Positions 7,960 to 14,879 of a DNA stretch of 16,476 nucleotides are shown piece by piece. The number at the start of each line of letters is the position of its first letter. The stretch's first letter is position 1. The position numbers and the translations under genes were made by a program. The notes under the pieces were generated by a model. That model saw nothing but the letters and a program-made list of their open reading frames with translations, was not told where the DNA came from and made no database searches. Source of the stretch: Rhodoferax sp. (GTDB lineage: Bacteria > Pseudomonadota > Gammaproteobacteria > Burkholderiales > Burkholderiaceae); the NCBI GenBank assembly GCA_020048295.1, contig JAIFMT010000171.1, forward strand, positions 1-16,476, in the 5' to 3' direction.

Positions 7960-8025
7960 GCGCTGTCGCCGACTCAATCAGCAAATGCGCTTGCCAGCAC
8001 TGCCTGCAACCCCAACCGACAGCGC
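7960..8025. repeat. 9-bp inverted repeat upstream of the kinase gene
   Basis: Perfect arms GCGCTGTCG (7960-7968) and CGACAGCGC (8017-8025), 48 bp apart, in the divergent kinase/hsp20 promoter region. This could be paired half-operators (for example for the local NarL-type regulator) or chance; only the sequence is certain. Confidence 0.35.
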
Positions 8026-8027
8026 AC

Positions 8028-8041
8028 TTGCGAGTTATCAA
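8028..8041 (+). promoter_or_regulatory. Candidate Crp/Fnr-type box upstream of hsp20
   Basis: TTGCGAGTTATCAA has the Fnr layout of two 5-bp half-sites around N4; the right half ATCAA is exact and the left is TTGCG, the same variant half-site as at 10338. A CATAAG hexamer at 8061-8066 could be a -10, putting the box centre at about -38, slightly closer than the class II optimum near -41.5. Moderate to weak. Confidence 0.4.
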
Positions 8042-8156
8042 GTCACGCCCATGTGCCAGTCATAAGCTTGGCAGGTCGCGGCCGCCATGGCCCTTGGGGC
8101 TTGCGCGGCAGGCGATGCCAGCCTCTTTGTCCAACCTTAACCACCAAGGAGCCACC

Positions 8157-8594
8157 ATGGCCAATATCCGCTTGTTTGATCCTGCACCCCTGTCACTGAG
8201 CGACCCGTTTGACTCGCTGTTTCGGGGTTTCATGATGCCGATGCGCATGGACCGCACGCTGGACGACATGGACATCCGCATTGACGTGGTCGAGAAAGAA
8301 AAGTCCTTCAAGGTGCGCGCCGACTTGCCCGGCTTTAAAAAGGAAGACATCAACGTGCGCATCGACGGCAACATCGTGCAGATTGATGCCAGCACCAAGA
8401 CAGAAAAAGAAACCAAGGATGAAGGCGGTAAGGTGCTACGCAACGAACGCTACTGCGGCTCGGTGTCGCGCACGTTCAGCCTGTCGCAAGATGTGGACGA
8501 TGCCGGTGCCAACGCCAAGTTTGAAGACGGCGTGCTCAGCCTGGAACTGCCCAAGAAGGCCAGCACCGAGTCGAAACGACTGACCATCAGCTAA
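8157..8594 (+). CDS. hsp20: Small heat-shock protein, Hsp20/alpha-crystallin family
   Basis: A 145-residue ATP-independent holdase chaperone that binds unfolding proteins in the cytoplasm. The alpha-crystallin domain covers about residues 38-135, with FKVRADLPGFKKEDI near its start and the signature AKFEDGVLSLELPK near its end. The C-terminus RLTIS supplies the I/L-x-I oligomerisation motif. The ATG at 8157 has AAGGAG (8146-8151) five nt upstream, which decides it over longer in-frame starts (the frame opens at 7872). The gene stands alone on the plus strand, divergent from the kinase gene, with a candidate Fnr-like site upstream and a strong inverted repeat 24 nt after the stop. Confidence 0.96.
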   Translation: MANIRLFDPAPLSLSDPFDSLFRGFMMPMRMDRTLDDMDIRIDVVEKEKSFKVRADLPGFKKEDINVRIDGNIVQIDASTKTEKETKDEGGKVLRNERYCGSVSRTFSLSQDVDDAGANAKFEDGVLSLELPKKASTESKRLTIS

Positions 8595-8617
8595 GCCCAT
8601 CAGGGCGCAACCGCGCC

Positions 8618-8663
8618 GGGTGGCCAGCCAGGGTGGGCAGCGATTGCCATTCGCTGGCCACCC
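8618..8663 (+). terminator. Strong inverted repeat after hsp20
   Basis: Perfect 11-bp arms GGGTGGCCAGC (8618-8628) and GCTGGCCACCC (8653-8663); the 24-nt spacer contains AGCGA/TCGCT, which can form a competing small stem. It begins 24 nt after the hsp20 stop. No clear T run follows (CTCGCCTCTTATTTAT), so it may be an imperfect terminator or 3'-end stabiliser. Confidence 0.55.
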
Positions 8664-8664
8664 T

Positions 8665-8735
8665 CGCCTCTTATTTATAACAAATGAGGCTGTAGCCCTT
8701 TATCTATAAGCGCAAGCAGCTATATAGTAAGTAGC
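8665..8735 (-). repeat. Dispersed repeat, copy B
   Basis: On the minus strand the 37-bp core (8723-8687) begins ATAGCTGCTTGCGC and contains ATAAAGGGCTA followed by CAGCCT. It aligns without gaps to copies A and C (27/37 each by hand). GGCT-AC-AGCC within the core is a small palindrome. It fills the AT-rich gap between the hsp20 inverted repeat and the microprotein stop. Confidence 0.7.
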
Positions 8736-8762
8736 AAACTAAAGCACCAGCTAAAGCCCATG

Positions 8763-8870
8763 TCAACCGCCCGCCAGCCAGCGACTGCCAACCAGCATGA
8801 TGGCGGCAGCGCTGGCGGCTACCAGCAGGCCGGCGGTCACCAGCACCCACACCAGGGCTTTTCGTTTCAT
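8763..8870 (-). CDS. 35-aa single-span membrane microprotein
   Basis: The ORF starts MKRKALVWVLV: a basic N-terminus (KRK), then about 22 hydrophobic residues (VWVLVTAGLLVAASAAAIML), then a short tail VGSRWLAGG. No cleavage or lipobox motif is evident, so it probably stays as a one-pass membrane peptide with the N-terminus in the cytoplasm. The case for a real gene is strong despite its size: a perfect AAGGAGG lies seven nt before the ATG, and the ATG overlaps the upstream gene's TGA in ATGA. It is the last gene of the BON operon. No family is recognised; a partner or modulator of the upstream membrane protein is a guess. Confidence 0.7.
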   Translation of the reverse strand: MKRKALVWVLVTAGLLVAASAAAIMLVGSRWLAGG

Positions 8871-9484
8871 GATGCATCCTCCTTCTCTACAGGGACAGGG
8901 TCCGGCTGGCCCAGTGCCACCCGCATGGCCTCCAGCCGGGCCGCGTAGTCCTCGGCTTCGCCGTAGTCCAGAAACCGGGCGTAATGGGCGTGCGTGCCGA
9001 GCAAGCGCCGGGCATGCTTGACGGGGCAAAAATACGCCTCGGTGCGGCCCACCACTTCGCAGGCCATCGCCAGCAAGCCGCTCCCGTAGGCGCAGTAACT
9101 GCAATGAAATTTTTCGATGAAGTTGAGGTACTCCAGCTGCTGGCGGTCATACACAATGAAATCGCTGCGCCGCACTTTGGCAATGCCGTACACCGGAAAA
9201 CAGGTGGCCTGGTAAAGCGTCAAGAACAGGTCCAGCACCAGCAACGGCACGATCATGCTGTAAATAATGGGACCGGTGATCAGGTTCTGCGGTCGGCTGC
9301 CCACCAGCCAGTGAACAAAATGGTTCTTGAGCCGCCGGTGTGCCTGCAACACCGAAGCCTCAAACTCGACCTTCTTACCCTTCAGGCGATACCGCACCTG
9401 CGCCTCTTGCGCCTGCACGGCCTGCTGCAACTCATCCTCAAGCCGGCTGATTTTGTCCAGCAGCTGGCGGACTTGCGTGTTCAT
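8867..9484 (-). CDS. Unrecognised membrane-associated protein with a Cys cluster
   Basis: A 205-residue protein of no family I can name. Residues 1-30 look like a coiled coil (LLDKISRLEDELQQAVQAQ), then a basic segment, then one long hydrophobic stretch at about 69-95 (ITGPIIYSMIVPLLVLDLFL). After that comes a Cys-rich part: C128 and C131 in FHCSYCAYGSG, then C142 and C153 (YFCPVKHARR), which could bind a metal or be redox-active. The acidic tail ends VEKEDAS. The ATG at 9484 has a poor ribosome binding site but overlaps the stop of a 27-codon ORF with a strong one, so it may be translated by coupling. It could alternatively have lost a longer N-terminus by frameshift. The 35-aa microprotein overlaps its 3' end. 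Confidence 0.8.
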   Translation of the reverse strand: MNTQVRQLLDKISRLEDELQQAVQAQEAQVRYRLKGKKVEFEASVLQAHRRLKNHFVHWLVGSRPQNLITGPIIYSMIVPLLVLDLFLTLYQATCFPVYGIAKVRRSDFIVYDRQQLEYLNFIEKFHCSYCAYGSGLLAMACEVVGRTEAYFCPVKHARRLLGTHAHYARFLDYGEAEDYAARLEAMRVALGQPDPVPVEKEDAS

Positions 9485-9564
9485 GATGCCACTTCGGGCC
9501 GGGATTGCGCTGCGGATGCCACCCCCACGGCTGAAGTCGCCCCATTCGGCGGTTGCGCGGTCAT
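9481..9564 (-). CDS. 27-aa ORF linking the BON gene to the membrane protein
   Basis: The ORF starts MTAQPPNG and ends SRPEVAS; it is Ala/Pro/Ser-rich and hydrophilic. An excellent AAGGAG lies five nt before the ATG, which is 16 nt after the BON stop. Its TGA overlaps the next ATG in ATGA. Either it is a leader peptide that feeds ribosomes to the next gene, or it is the original N-terminus of that gene separated by a one-base shift (the two frames differ by one). It cannot be settled from this sequence alone. Confidence 0.4.
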   Translation of the reverse strand: MTAQPPNGATSAVGVASAAQSRPEVAS

Positions 9565-9580
9565 CGCGGCTCCTTCATTC

Positions 9581-10234
9581 TTAGTCTTCTACCGTCAACT
9601 GGCTTTTCACATGGCTTACGCCCGGGGCTGACCACACCACACCTTCGGCGGCATTTTTTTCGGCGCGTGAATGCACACGGCCACGCAATGTGACCACGCT
9701 GCCGTCAATGTCGATCTCGATGTGCCTGGCCTCGCGCACCGCCTGGCGCGTCAACGCCTGCGCAATGCGGTCGGCGATCTTCTCGGGTATCGGTTGCGAT
9801 TTGAGGCGGATGTTGTCGTTGATTGCCACCACCCCTTTCAGTGGGCGGATGATGCGCTCCAGCGCCCGGCGCTGGTAGTTCCAGTCCAGCTCGCCGTTGA
9901 GCGTAACCACGCCTTTTTCCACCAGCACGGTCACCCGATCCGCCGGCACCGAGGTGTTCCAGCTCAGCGCATGCTGCACGGCGGCGGCAATTTCGGTGTC
10001 GCTGCGCTGGTGCGCGCCGGTGGGCGTGACCTGAATTTCGACCGCAATGGTGTGCACCCCATTGACCCGCTCCGCCGCCCGCTGTGCGGCCACCTTCTGC
10101 GCGTAGGTGTCAAGGTGCCCGGTCAGGGTGACCAGCCCGTCTTTCACCGCCACGCCCACCCGGGTGTGCGGCACCACCGGGTCCCACGCCAGCTCGGTTA
10201 GCACGTCTTCCTTGAGTTCTGCATCTGATTTCAT
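9581..10234 (-). CDS. Triple BON-domain protein (OsmY-like, no signal peptide)
   Basis: A 217-residue protein made of three BON repeats (about 1-70, 77-146 and 150-217). Each carries the V-x-V-x-x-G-x-V-x-L-x-G pattern: VGVAVKDGLVTLTGHL, VTVLVEKGVVTLNGEL, and IEIDIDGSVVTLRGRV. BON domains are associated with membrane/phospholipid binding and osmotic or envelope stress. There is no signal peptide (MKSDAELKEDV...), so it should be cytoplasmic or attached to the inner face of the membrane. The ATG at 10234 has AGGA seven nt upstream; the frame is open further up but without protein character. First gene of a four-ORF minus-strand operon, divergent from the CheB-CheR gene. A TTGCG palindrome upstream suggests control by the local Crp/Fnr regulator. 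Confidence 0.92.
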   Translation of the reverse strand: MKSDAELKEDVLTELAWDPVVPHTRVGVAVKDGLVTLTGHLDTYAQKVAAQRAAERVNGVHTIAVEIQVTPTGAHQRSDTEIAAAVQHALSWNTSVPADRVTVLVEKGVVTLNGELDWNYQRRALERIIRPLKGVVAINDNIRLKSQPIPEKIADRIAQALTRQAVREARHIEIDIDGSVVTLRGRVHSRAEKNAAEGVVWSAPGVSHVKSQLTVED

Positions 10235-10312
10235 GGTGTGTTCCTGTTTTGGCTGTTGCATGAAGCTTGTTGTTGCGGGCCGATGCCGCCAAAGCTGCAC
10301 CACCGCCCAGCC

Positions 10313-10318
10313 AGAATA
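10313..10318 (-). promoter_or_regulatory. Candidate -10 of the BON operon
   Basis: TATTCT on the minus strand (4 of 6 to TATAAT) predicts an mRNA start near 10306. The palindrome at 10338-10355 is then centred at about -40.5, almost the class II activator position used by Fnr. Confidence 0.4.
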
Positions 10319-10337
10319 GCCCTGGCGCGTGGACACA

Positions 10338-10355
10338 CCTTGCGAATACGCAAGG
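10338..10355. promoter_or_regulatory. Perfect Fnr-like palindrome TTGCG-N4-CGCAA
   Basis: CCTTGCGAATACGCAAGG: 7-bp arms around AATA. The spacing and outer TTG...CAA match the Fnr box (TTGAT-N4-ATCAA), but the inner bases are CG. Outer arms GCGTGG (10327-10332) and CCACGC (10356-10361) extend the symmetry. It lies between the divergent BON and CheB-CheR genes. Confidence 0.55.
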
Positions 10356-10390
10356 CCACGCCACCCGGGCAAATACGCATACCCACCCGC

Positions 10391-10420
10391 TTGCCAGGGG
10401 TCAACGGGCTGCGCTACCAT
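10391..10420 (+). promoter_or_regulatory. Candidate sigma-70 promoter of the CheB-CheR gene
   Basis: TTGCCA (10391-10396, 5/6 to the -35 consensus), an 18-bp spacer, then TACCAT (10415-10420, 4/6 to the -10). The mRNA would start near 10427, about 29 nt before the ATG at 10456. Confidence 0.35.
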
Positions 10421-10455
10421 GCCCTGCATAAAGTTACACAAATCCGGGGATATGA

Positions 10456-13008
10456 ATGTTGGCCAACCATCGGGTTTCCATAGCCCCACCACCCAGTGGC
10501 ATTGTCGGCATCGGCGCCTCAGCAGGCGGGTTGGTGGCACTGGAAAATTTTTTATCCCATGTGCAACCCAACACCGGCTTGGCCTATGTCATCGTGCAGC
10601 ACCAGCCAGCCGGGCGTGAGAGTTTGCTGCTGCCCCTGTTACAGCGCCACACCACGCTACCGGTGCAGCAAGCGCAAAGCGGCCTGCTCCTGCAACCCAA
10701 CCATGTGTACCTGAATGTGCCTGAGCAGCAACTGGCGGTACTGGGGGGCGTGCTGCAACTGCTGCAACTGCGGCCACTGCCAGCGCCACCGAGTTTGCCG
10801 CTGCCCATCGACTTCCTGTTTATCTCGCTGGCTGCTGATCAGCGCCAGCGCAGCATGGGTGTGGTTTTGTCCGGCCTGGGCGTGGACGGCACGGCGGGCC
10901 TGCGCGCCATTCACCAGGCGGGTGGGGCCTGTTTTGTGCAGTCGCCCGACGATGCCCAGTTTGATGCCATGCCGCGCAGCGCCATGAATGCGGGTCTGGC
11001 CGACACGGTGGACGCCGCCGCCCGCTTGCCGGGTCGCATCCTGGCGCACGCGCAGGGTCGCCAGCGCACTGGCAGCCCGGCCATCGTGCCAGAGAGAGAG
11101 TTTCTGGACAAAGTCATCGCGCTGCTGCGCAGCCAGACCGGGCACGACTTTTCTCTGTACAAGCAAGACTTTGTGATGCAGCGTCTGACCGAGCGCATGG
11201 GCCAACAACAGCTGACGAGCCTGCCCAGCTACCTGCGTTGCCTGCGCGAAGACCCCAAGGAAGTGGCGCTGCTGGCGGGCAAATTGCTGATTGGAGTGAC
11301 GCGCTTTTTTCGCGACGCACCGGCGCTGGAGCAGCTGAAGTCCCAGCTCATTCCGACGCTGCTGGCCAGCCACCCCGATGGCGCCGTGTTGCGCGCCTGG
11401 GTGCCGGGTTGCGCCAGCGCCGAAGAAGCGTATTCGCTGGCCATCGTGTTCCTTGAAACGCTCGATGCAGCGCAGCCCAGCGTGCCTTTTTCGCTGCAGA
11501 TATTTGCCACCGACCTGGATGCCAACAACTTGAGCATCGGCCGCGCCGGGGTCTATCCGCAGCGCATTGCCGAAGAAATGTCGCCGCAGCGGCTACTGCG
11601 GTTTTTTGTGAAAGAGGGCACCGGTTACCGGGTTCAGGCGCAATTGCGTGAGATGGTGACCTTTGCCCAACACAACCTGCTGACCGACCCACCGCTGGCG
11701 CACATGGACCTGATCAGCTGCTGCAATGTGCTGATTTACCTGCAGCCCGAACTGCTGCCGCAGCTGATGGCCACGCTGCATTACAGCCTGAACAACACCA
11801 GCTTTCTGATGTTGGGCCAGAGCGAATCGGTTGGCTCGGCCACCGATCTGTTCGCTCAGGTAGCCACCGGGTCGCGGCTTTACCGGCGGCTCAATGCCCC
11901 CCGGCGCAAGACATCGGCCCTGTTTCCGACAACCTGGCTGGCCGCAGCGGGCATCTCCCGGCGCGCTGCGGCGCAGCCCGACGCCGCGCCAGAGCGCACC
12001 AACCTCAAAATGCGGGTCGAACAGCTGCTGGCTGAGCGCTTTGCCCCCGCTGCCGCACTCACCAACACCCAGGGCGACGTGCTGTACCTGCACGGCGACA
12101 CCCGCAACTACCTGGAACTCGGCAGCGGCGAGCCATGCATGAACCTGTTTGCCATGCTGCGCGGCAGCCTCAAACAGGCGCTACGCGACGCGTTTGACCG
12201 CACCCAGCGGCTGGGTGCCGTCACCACCTTGCCATGCCTGCCGGTCACCGAAATTCCAGGCCACTGGGTCACCATCCGCCTGGAGCCACTGCAATTGCCG
12301 CAACGGACGCAAGATTCTGACGGCTTGATGCTGGTGCTGTTCACTGCGTTGTCGCGCCCGGTTGGCGCCGACGCCAGTCACCCGCCTGGCCAAATCGACA
12401 GCCGCGATGATCATCTGCTCTTGCTGGGGCAACAACTGCAAATGTCCCAGGCTGAGTTGAAACAGGTACGCCAGGAGCTGCATAACGCGCATGAGGCGCT
12501 GCAAACCAGCCAGGAAGAATCACAAACCGCGCTGCAAGCCCAGACCCTGGTGGCGCAGGATTTTCGCTCGCTCAACACCGAGCTGGCGGCATTCAATAGC
12601 GAATTGCAGTTCAAACTGGCTGACCTGGGCTATGGCCATCAGCAGCTGTCGCAGCTCATCGCCAGCAGTGGCATCGCCTGGCTGTCGCTTGACCGCCAAT
12701 TTCATGTGCGCAACTTCAACGCGGCCATTGGCACCGTCATCAAACTCATGGCCGGTGACCAGGGCCGTCCGATCACCGACATCAGCAGCGCGCTGGACTA
12801 CCCCACCCTGCTGGCGGACGCGCGCGAGGTGCTCTGCACCCAGCTGCAGCACGAATGCGAGCGCCGCACCCACGACGGACGGCTGTTTCGGGTTTGCATC
12901 ACGCCCAGCAGTTCGGCGGCGCTGCAGGCAGACGGCGTGCTGATCACGCTGCTGAACATCTCGTCAGGCAATTCCAGTCACCAAGGAGGCGGTGATGGTT
13001 TACCGTAA
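10456..13008 (+). CDS. CheB-CheR-PAS fusion signalling protein
   Basis: An 850-residue cytoplasmic protein. Residues 13-195 are a CheB methylesterase without its receiver; the Ser-His-Asp triad is visible as GIGASAGG (S22), VQHQP (H49) and LGVDGT (D144). Residues about 212-480 are a CheR methyltransferase: TRFFRD, WVPGCASAEEAYSLA, ATDLD, and DLISCCNVLIYL. Two CheR signatures deviate from the usual (G)C-[AS]-T-G-E-E and C-R-N-x-L-I-Y, so activity is uncertain. Residues about 515-635 look PAS-like, 650-725 form a coiled coil, and 727-835 are a second PAS domain. No kinase domain follows; instead the diguanylate cyclase gene overlaps the end by 14 nt. No receptor or CheA lies nearby, so this is an accessory signalling pair rather than a motility cluster. 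The ATG at 10456 is preceded by GGGGAT. Confidence 0.93.
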   Translation: MLANHRVSIAPPPSGIVGIGASAGGLVALENFLSHVQPNTGLAYVIVQHQPAGRESLLLPLLQRHTTLPVQQAQSGLLLQPNHVYLNVPEQQLAVLGGVLQLLQLRPLPAPPSLPLPIDFLFISLAADQRQRSMGVVLSGLGVDGTAGLRAIHQAGGACFVQSPDDAQFDAMPRSAMNAGLADTVDAAARLPGRILAHAQGRQRTGSPAIVPEREFLDKVIALLRSQTGHDFSLYKQDFVMQRLTERMGQQQLTSLPSYLRCLREDPKEVALLAGKLLIGVTRFFRDAPALEQLKSQLIPTLLASHPDGAVLRAWVPGCASAEEAYSLAIVFLETLDAAQPSVPFSLQIFATDLDANNLSIGRAGVYPQRIAEEMSPQRLLRFFVKEGTGYRVQAQLREMVTFAQHNLLTDPPLAHMDLISCCNVLIYLQPELLPQLMATLHYSLNNTSFLMLGQSESVGSATDLFAQVATGSRLYRRLNAPRRKTSALFPTTWLAAAGISRRAAAQPDAAPERTNLKMRVEQLLAERFAPAAALTNTQGDVLYLHGDTRNYLELGSGEPCMNLFAMLRGSLKQALRDAFDRTQRLGAVTTLPCLPVTEIPGHWVTIRLEPLQLPQRTQDSDGLMLVLFTALSRPVGADASHPPGQIDSRDDHLLLLGQQLQMSQAELKQVRQELHNAHEALQTSQEESQTALQAQTLVAQDFRSLNTELAAFNSELQFKLADLGYGHQQLSQLIASSGIAWLSLDRQFHVRNFNAAIGTVIKLMAGDQGRPITDISSALDYPTLLADAREVLCTQLQHECERRTHDGRLFRVCITPSSSAALQADGVLITLLNISSGNSSHQGGGDGLP

Positions 13009-14854
13009 AAATCCGCTGACTCTCGATGAACTGCGCAGCATTGCCCAACAGCGGCGCATCGGCAAGGCCAGCCTGGACCCGGCGCAGTTGAGCGTGGAGC
13101 AGGCGCAACATCTGATTGAAGAGCTTGAGCTGCACCAGATCGAGATGGAAATGCAAACCGAGTACCTGGAAGCCACCCGGGTGCAACTGGAGCAGGCACT
13201 GCTGCAAAGCAACGATCTGTTTGACTTTGCGCCGGTGGGTTTTTTTTCGCTCAACCCGCACGGCGACATCACCCGACTCAACCTGGCGGGCGCGCGCCTG
13301 CTCGGTCAGGACCGCATCAGCCTGCTGGGCCGCCGGCTTGATTTGTTTGTGGCCGAGGTGGACCAGCCGCTGTTCCATGCCCTGCTGGAGGCGGCCAGTA
13401 TTCACGACGCACAACGGGGTGACATCAGCCTGGCCGACCAGGTGTCGAGGGTCAGCCTGGTCGTCACCCGCGAGGCGGTGGGCGCAGGCTGGCAGGTGAT
13501 CACGATCGACATCACGGCACAGCAGAACTTGCAAAGTCAGTTGCAGCTCAGCCAGGCACGGCTGGCCATGGCCATTGAAAGCACGGGCCATGGCACCTGG
13601 GACTGGCAGACGACGGCTGACGAGTTCACCCTGTCAAAGCGCTGCGCCGAAATATTTGGGTTGACCGAAACTGACTTTGGCCAGCACCAGCGCGACTGGC
13701 TGGCGCTGATTCATCCTGATGACCGGCAGCAGGTGCAGGCCGCCTTGCAGGCCCATCTGGACGGCGGCTCCTTGTATTGCGAATGCACCTACCGCGCACA
13801 CTACAGTGATGGCAGCTGGCGCTGGATTTTGCAGCGCGGTGCCACCATCGAGCGCAGCAAAGACGGTAAACCAGCGCGCCTGATGGGCACCTGCATCGAT
13901 ATCACTGATCGAAAAGCCACCGAAGAAGCATTGCGCCAGGCCAACGCGTTTCAGCAGGCGGTGTTTGACAGCCTGGCCGCGCAGGTGGCGGTGGTGGATG
14001 AAGGCGGCCGTGTGCTGCAAACCAATACGGCCTGGCAAAGCCATGCGGCAAGCATCGGCCTGCAGCCGTCGCCTGGTTTTCAGAGCGGCAACTACCTTGA
14101 CTGGCTGGCCGCCATGGCCGAACCCGGGCAACCCACCGTCGCCACGGTGGCACGCGGCATTGCGGCTGTGGTGGCGGGCGAACGCCCCGAGTTTCACCTT
14201 GACGAGCCGTTTTATTCACCAGCCAGCACGCGCTGGTTCAGCCTGAAGGTCATGCCGGTACAGGACACACTGCAACGCCTGGTGATCAGCCACGAAGACG
14301 TCACGGCGCTCAAGAACGCCGAACTGGCCAACCTGGCGCTGGTCAATGTGGATGCGCTGACGGGCGCTTTGAGCCGGCGCAAGTTTTGCCAGTTGGCCGA
14401 ACTGGAGCTGACGCGCGCCACCCGCTACGCGCTGCCGCTGATGCTGCTGATGATCGACCTGGACCATTTCAAACAGGTCAACGACAGCTTTGGCCACCAG
14501 TCGGGCGACGCGGTGCTGCAAGGTTTTGTGCAAACCGTGCGTAGCGTGCTGCGCGAATCTGACTTGCTGGGTCGTCTGGGGGGTGAAGAGTTTGCCGTGC
14601 TGCTGCCTAACACCGATCAAGCTGGCGGCTGTGCGCTGGCGCAGCGCATGATTGACAGCGTACGGACCAGCCCGGTTGCCGCCAACCATGAAGCGGTGCG
14701 ATACACCATCAGCATTGGGGCGGCCGAGTTCACCCGCGACACCCCACTGCCAGAACTGCTGGCCCAAGCTGACAGCGCACTCTACCGCGCCAAAGCCGCC
14801 GGCCGTGACCGCCTGGAAGTTGCCGTGGCTGCCGTACCCTCAGCCGCCACCTGA
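12995..14854 (+). CDS. PAS-PAS-PAS-GGDEF diguanylate cyclase
   Basis: A 619-residue soluble protein. An N-terminal helix (LSVEQAQHLIEELELHQIEME, about 32-70) leads into three PAS-type domains, at about 72-175, 188-308 (HPDDRQQV ... GTCIDITDRKATEEA) and 318-440. A GGDEF domain fills 445-610. The active site is GGEEF (529-533) and the product-inhibition I-site RESD (520-523) lies exactly five residues before it, so an active, feedback-inhibited c-di-GMP synthase is expected. Start: AAGGAGG (12983-12989), inside the upstream gene, is five nt before ATG 12995; the GTG at 12992 would be too close. The 14-nt overlap implies coupled expression with the CheB-CheR protein. Convergent with guaA. Confidence 0.95.
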   Translation: MVYRKNPLTLDELRSIAQQRRIGKASLDPAQLSVEQAQHLIEELELHQIEMEMQTEYLEATRVQLEQALLQSNDLFDFAPVGFFSLNPHGDITRLNLAGARLLGQDRISLLGRRLDLFVAEVDQPLFHALLEAASIHDAQRGDISLADQVSRVSLVVTREAVGAGWQVITIDITAQQNLQSQLQLSQARLAMAIESTGHGTWDWQTTADEFTLSKRCAEIFGLTETDFGQHQRDWLALIHPDDRQQVQAALQAHLDGGSLYCECTYRAHYSDGSWRWILQRGATIERSKDGKPARLMGTCIDITDRKATEEALRQANAFQQAVFDSLAAQVAVVDEGGRVLQTNTAWQSHAASIGLQPSPGFQSGNYLDWLAAMAEPGQPTVATVARGIAAVVAGERPEFHLDEPFYSPASTRWFSLKVMPVQDTLQRLVISHEDVTALKNAELANLALVNVDALTGALSRRKFCQLAELELTRATRYALPLMLLMIDLDHFKQVNDSFGHQSGDAVLQGFVQTVRSVLRESDLLGRLGGEEFAVLLPNTDQAGGCALAQRMIDSVRTSPVAANHEAVRYTISIGAAEFTRDTPLPELLAQADSALYRAKAAGRDRLEVAVAAVPSAAT

Positions 14855-14857
14855 TAT

Positions 14858-14870
14858 CCAGCCAGGCTGG
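14858..14870. terminator. Short palindrome between convergent genes
   Basis: CCAGCCAGGCTGG in the 25-bp gap between the cyclase and guaA stops. It could form a 5-bp stem for either direction, but neither side has a T run. Weak bidirectional terminator candidate. Confidence 0.25.
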
Positions 14871-14879
14871 CCTGAGCCC

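Noticed and set aside
8871..9104. Upstream extension of the 35-aa ORF to 113 codons
   Set aside because: The extension lies out of frame inside the 205-aa gene and is Arg/Gly-rich; the AAGGAGG and ATGA overlap mark the internal ATG at 8870 as the start.
10657..11373. Minus-strand open frame of 238 codons inside the CheB-CheR gene
   Set aside because: Low-complexity antisense shadow of the clear CheB/CheR domains.
12992..12994. GTG as start of the diguanylate cyclase
   Set aside because: It is only two nt from AAGGAGG; the next codon, ATG 12995, has the correct five-nt spacing.
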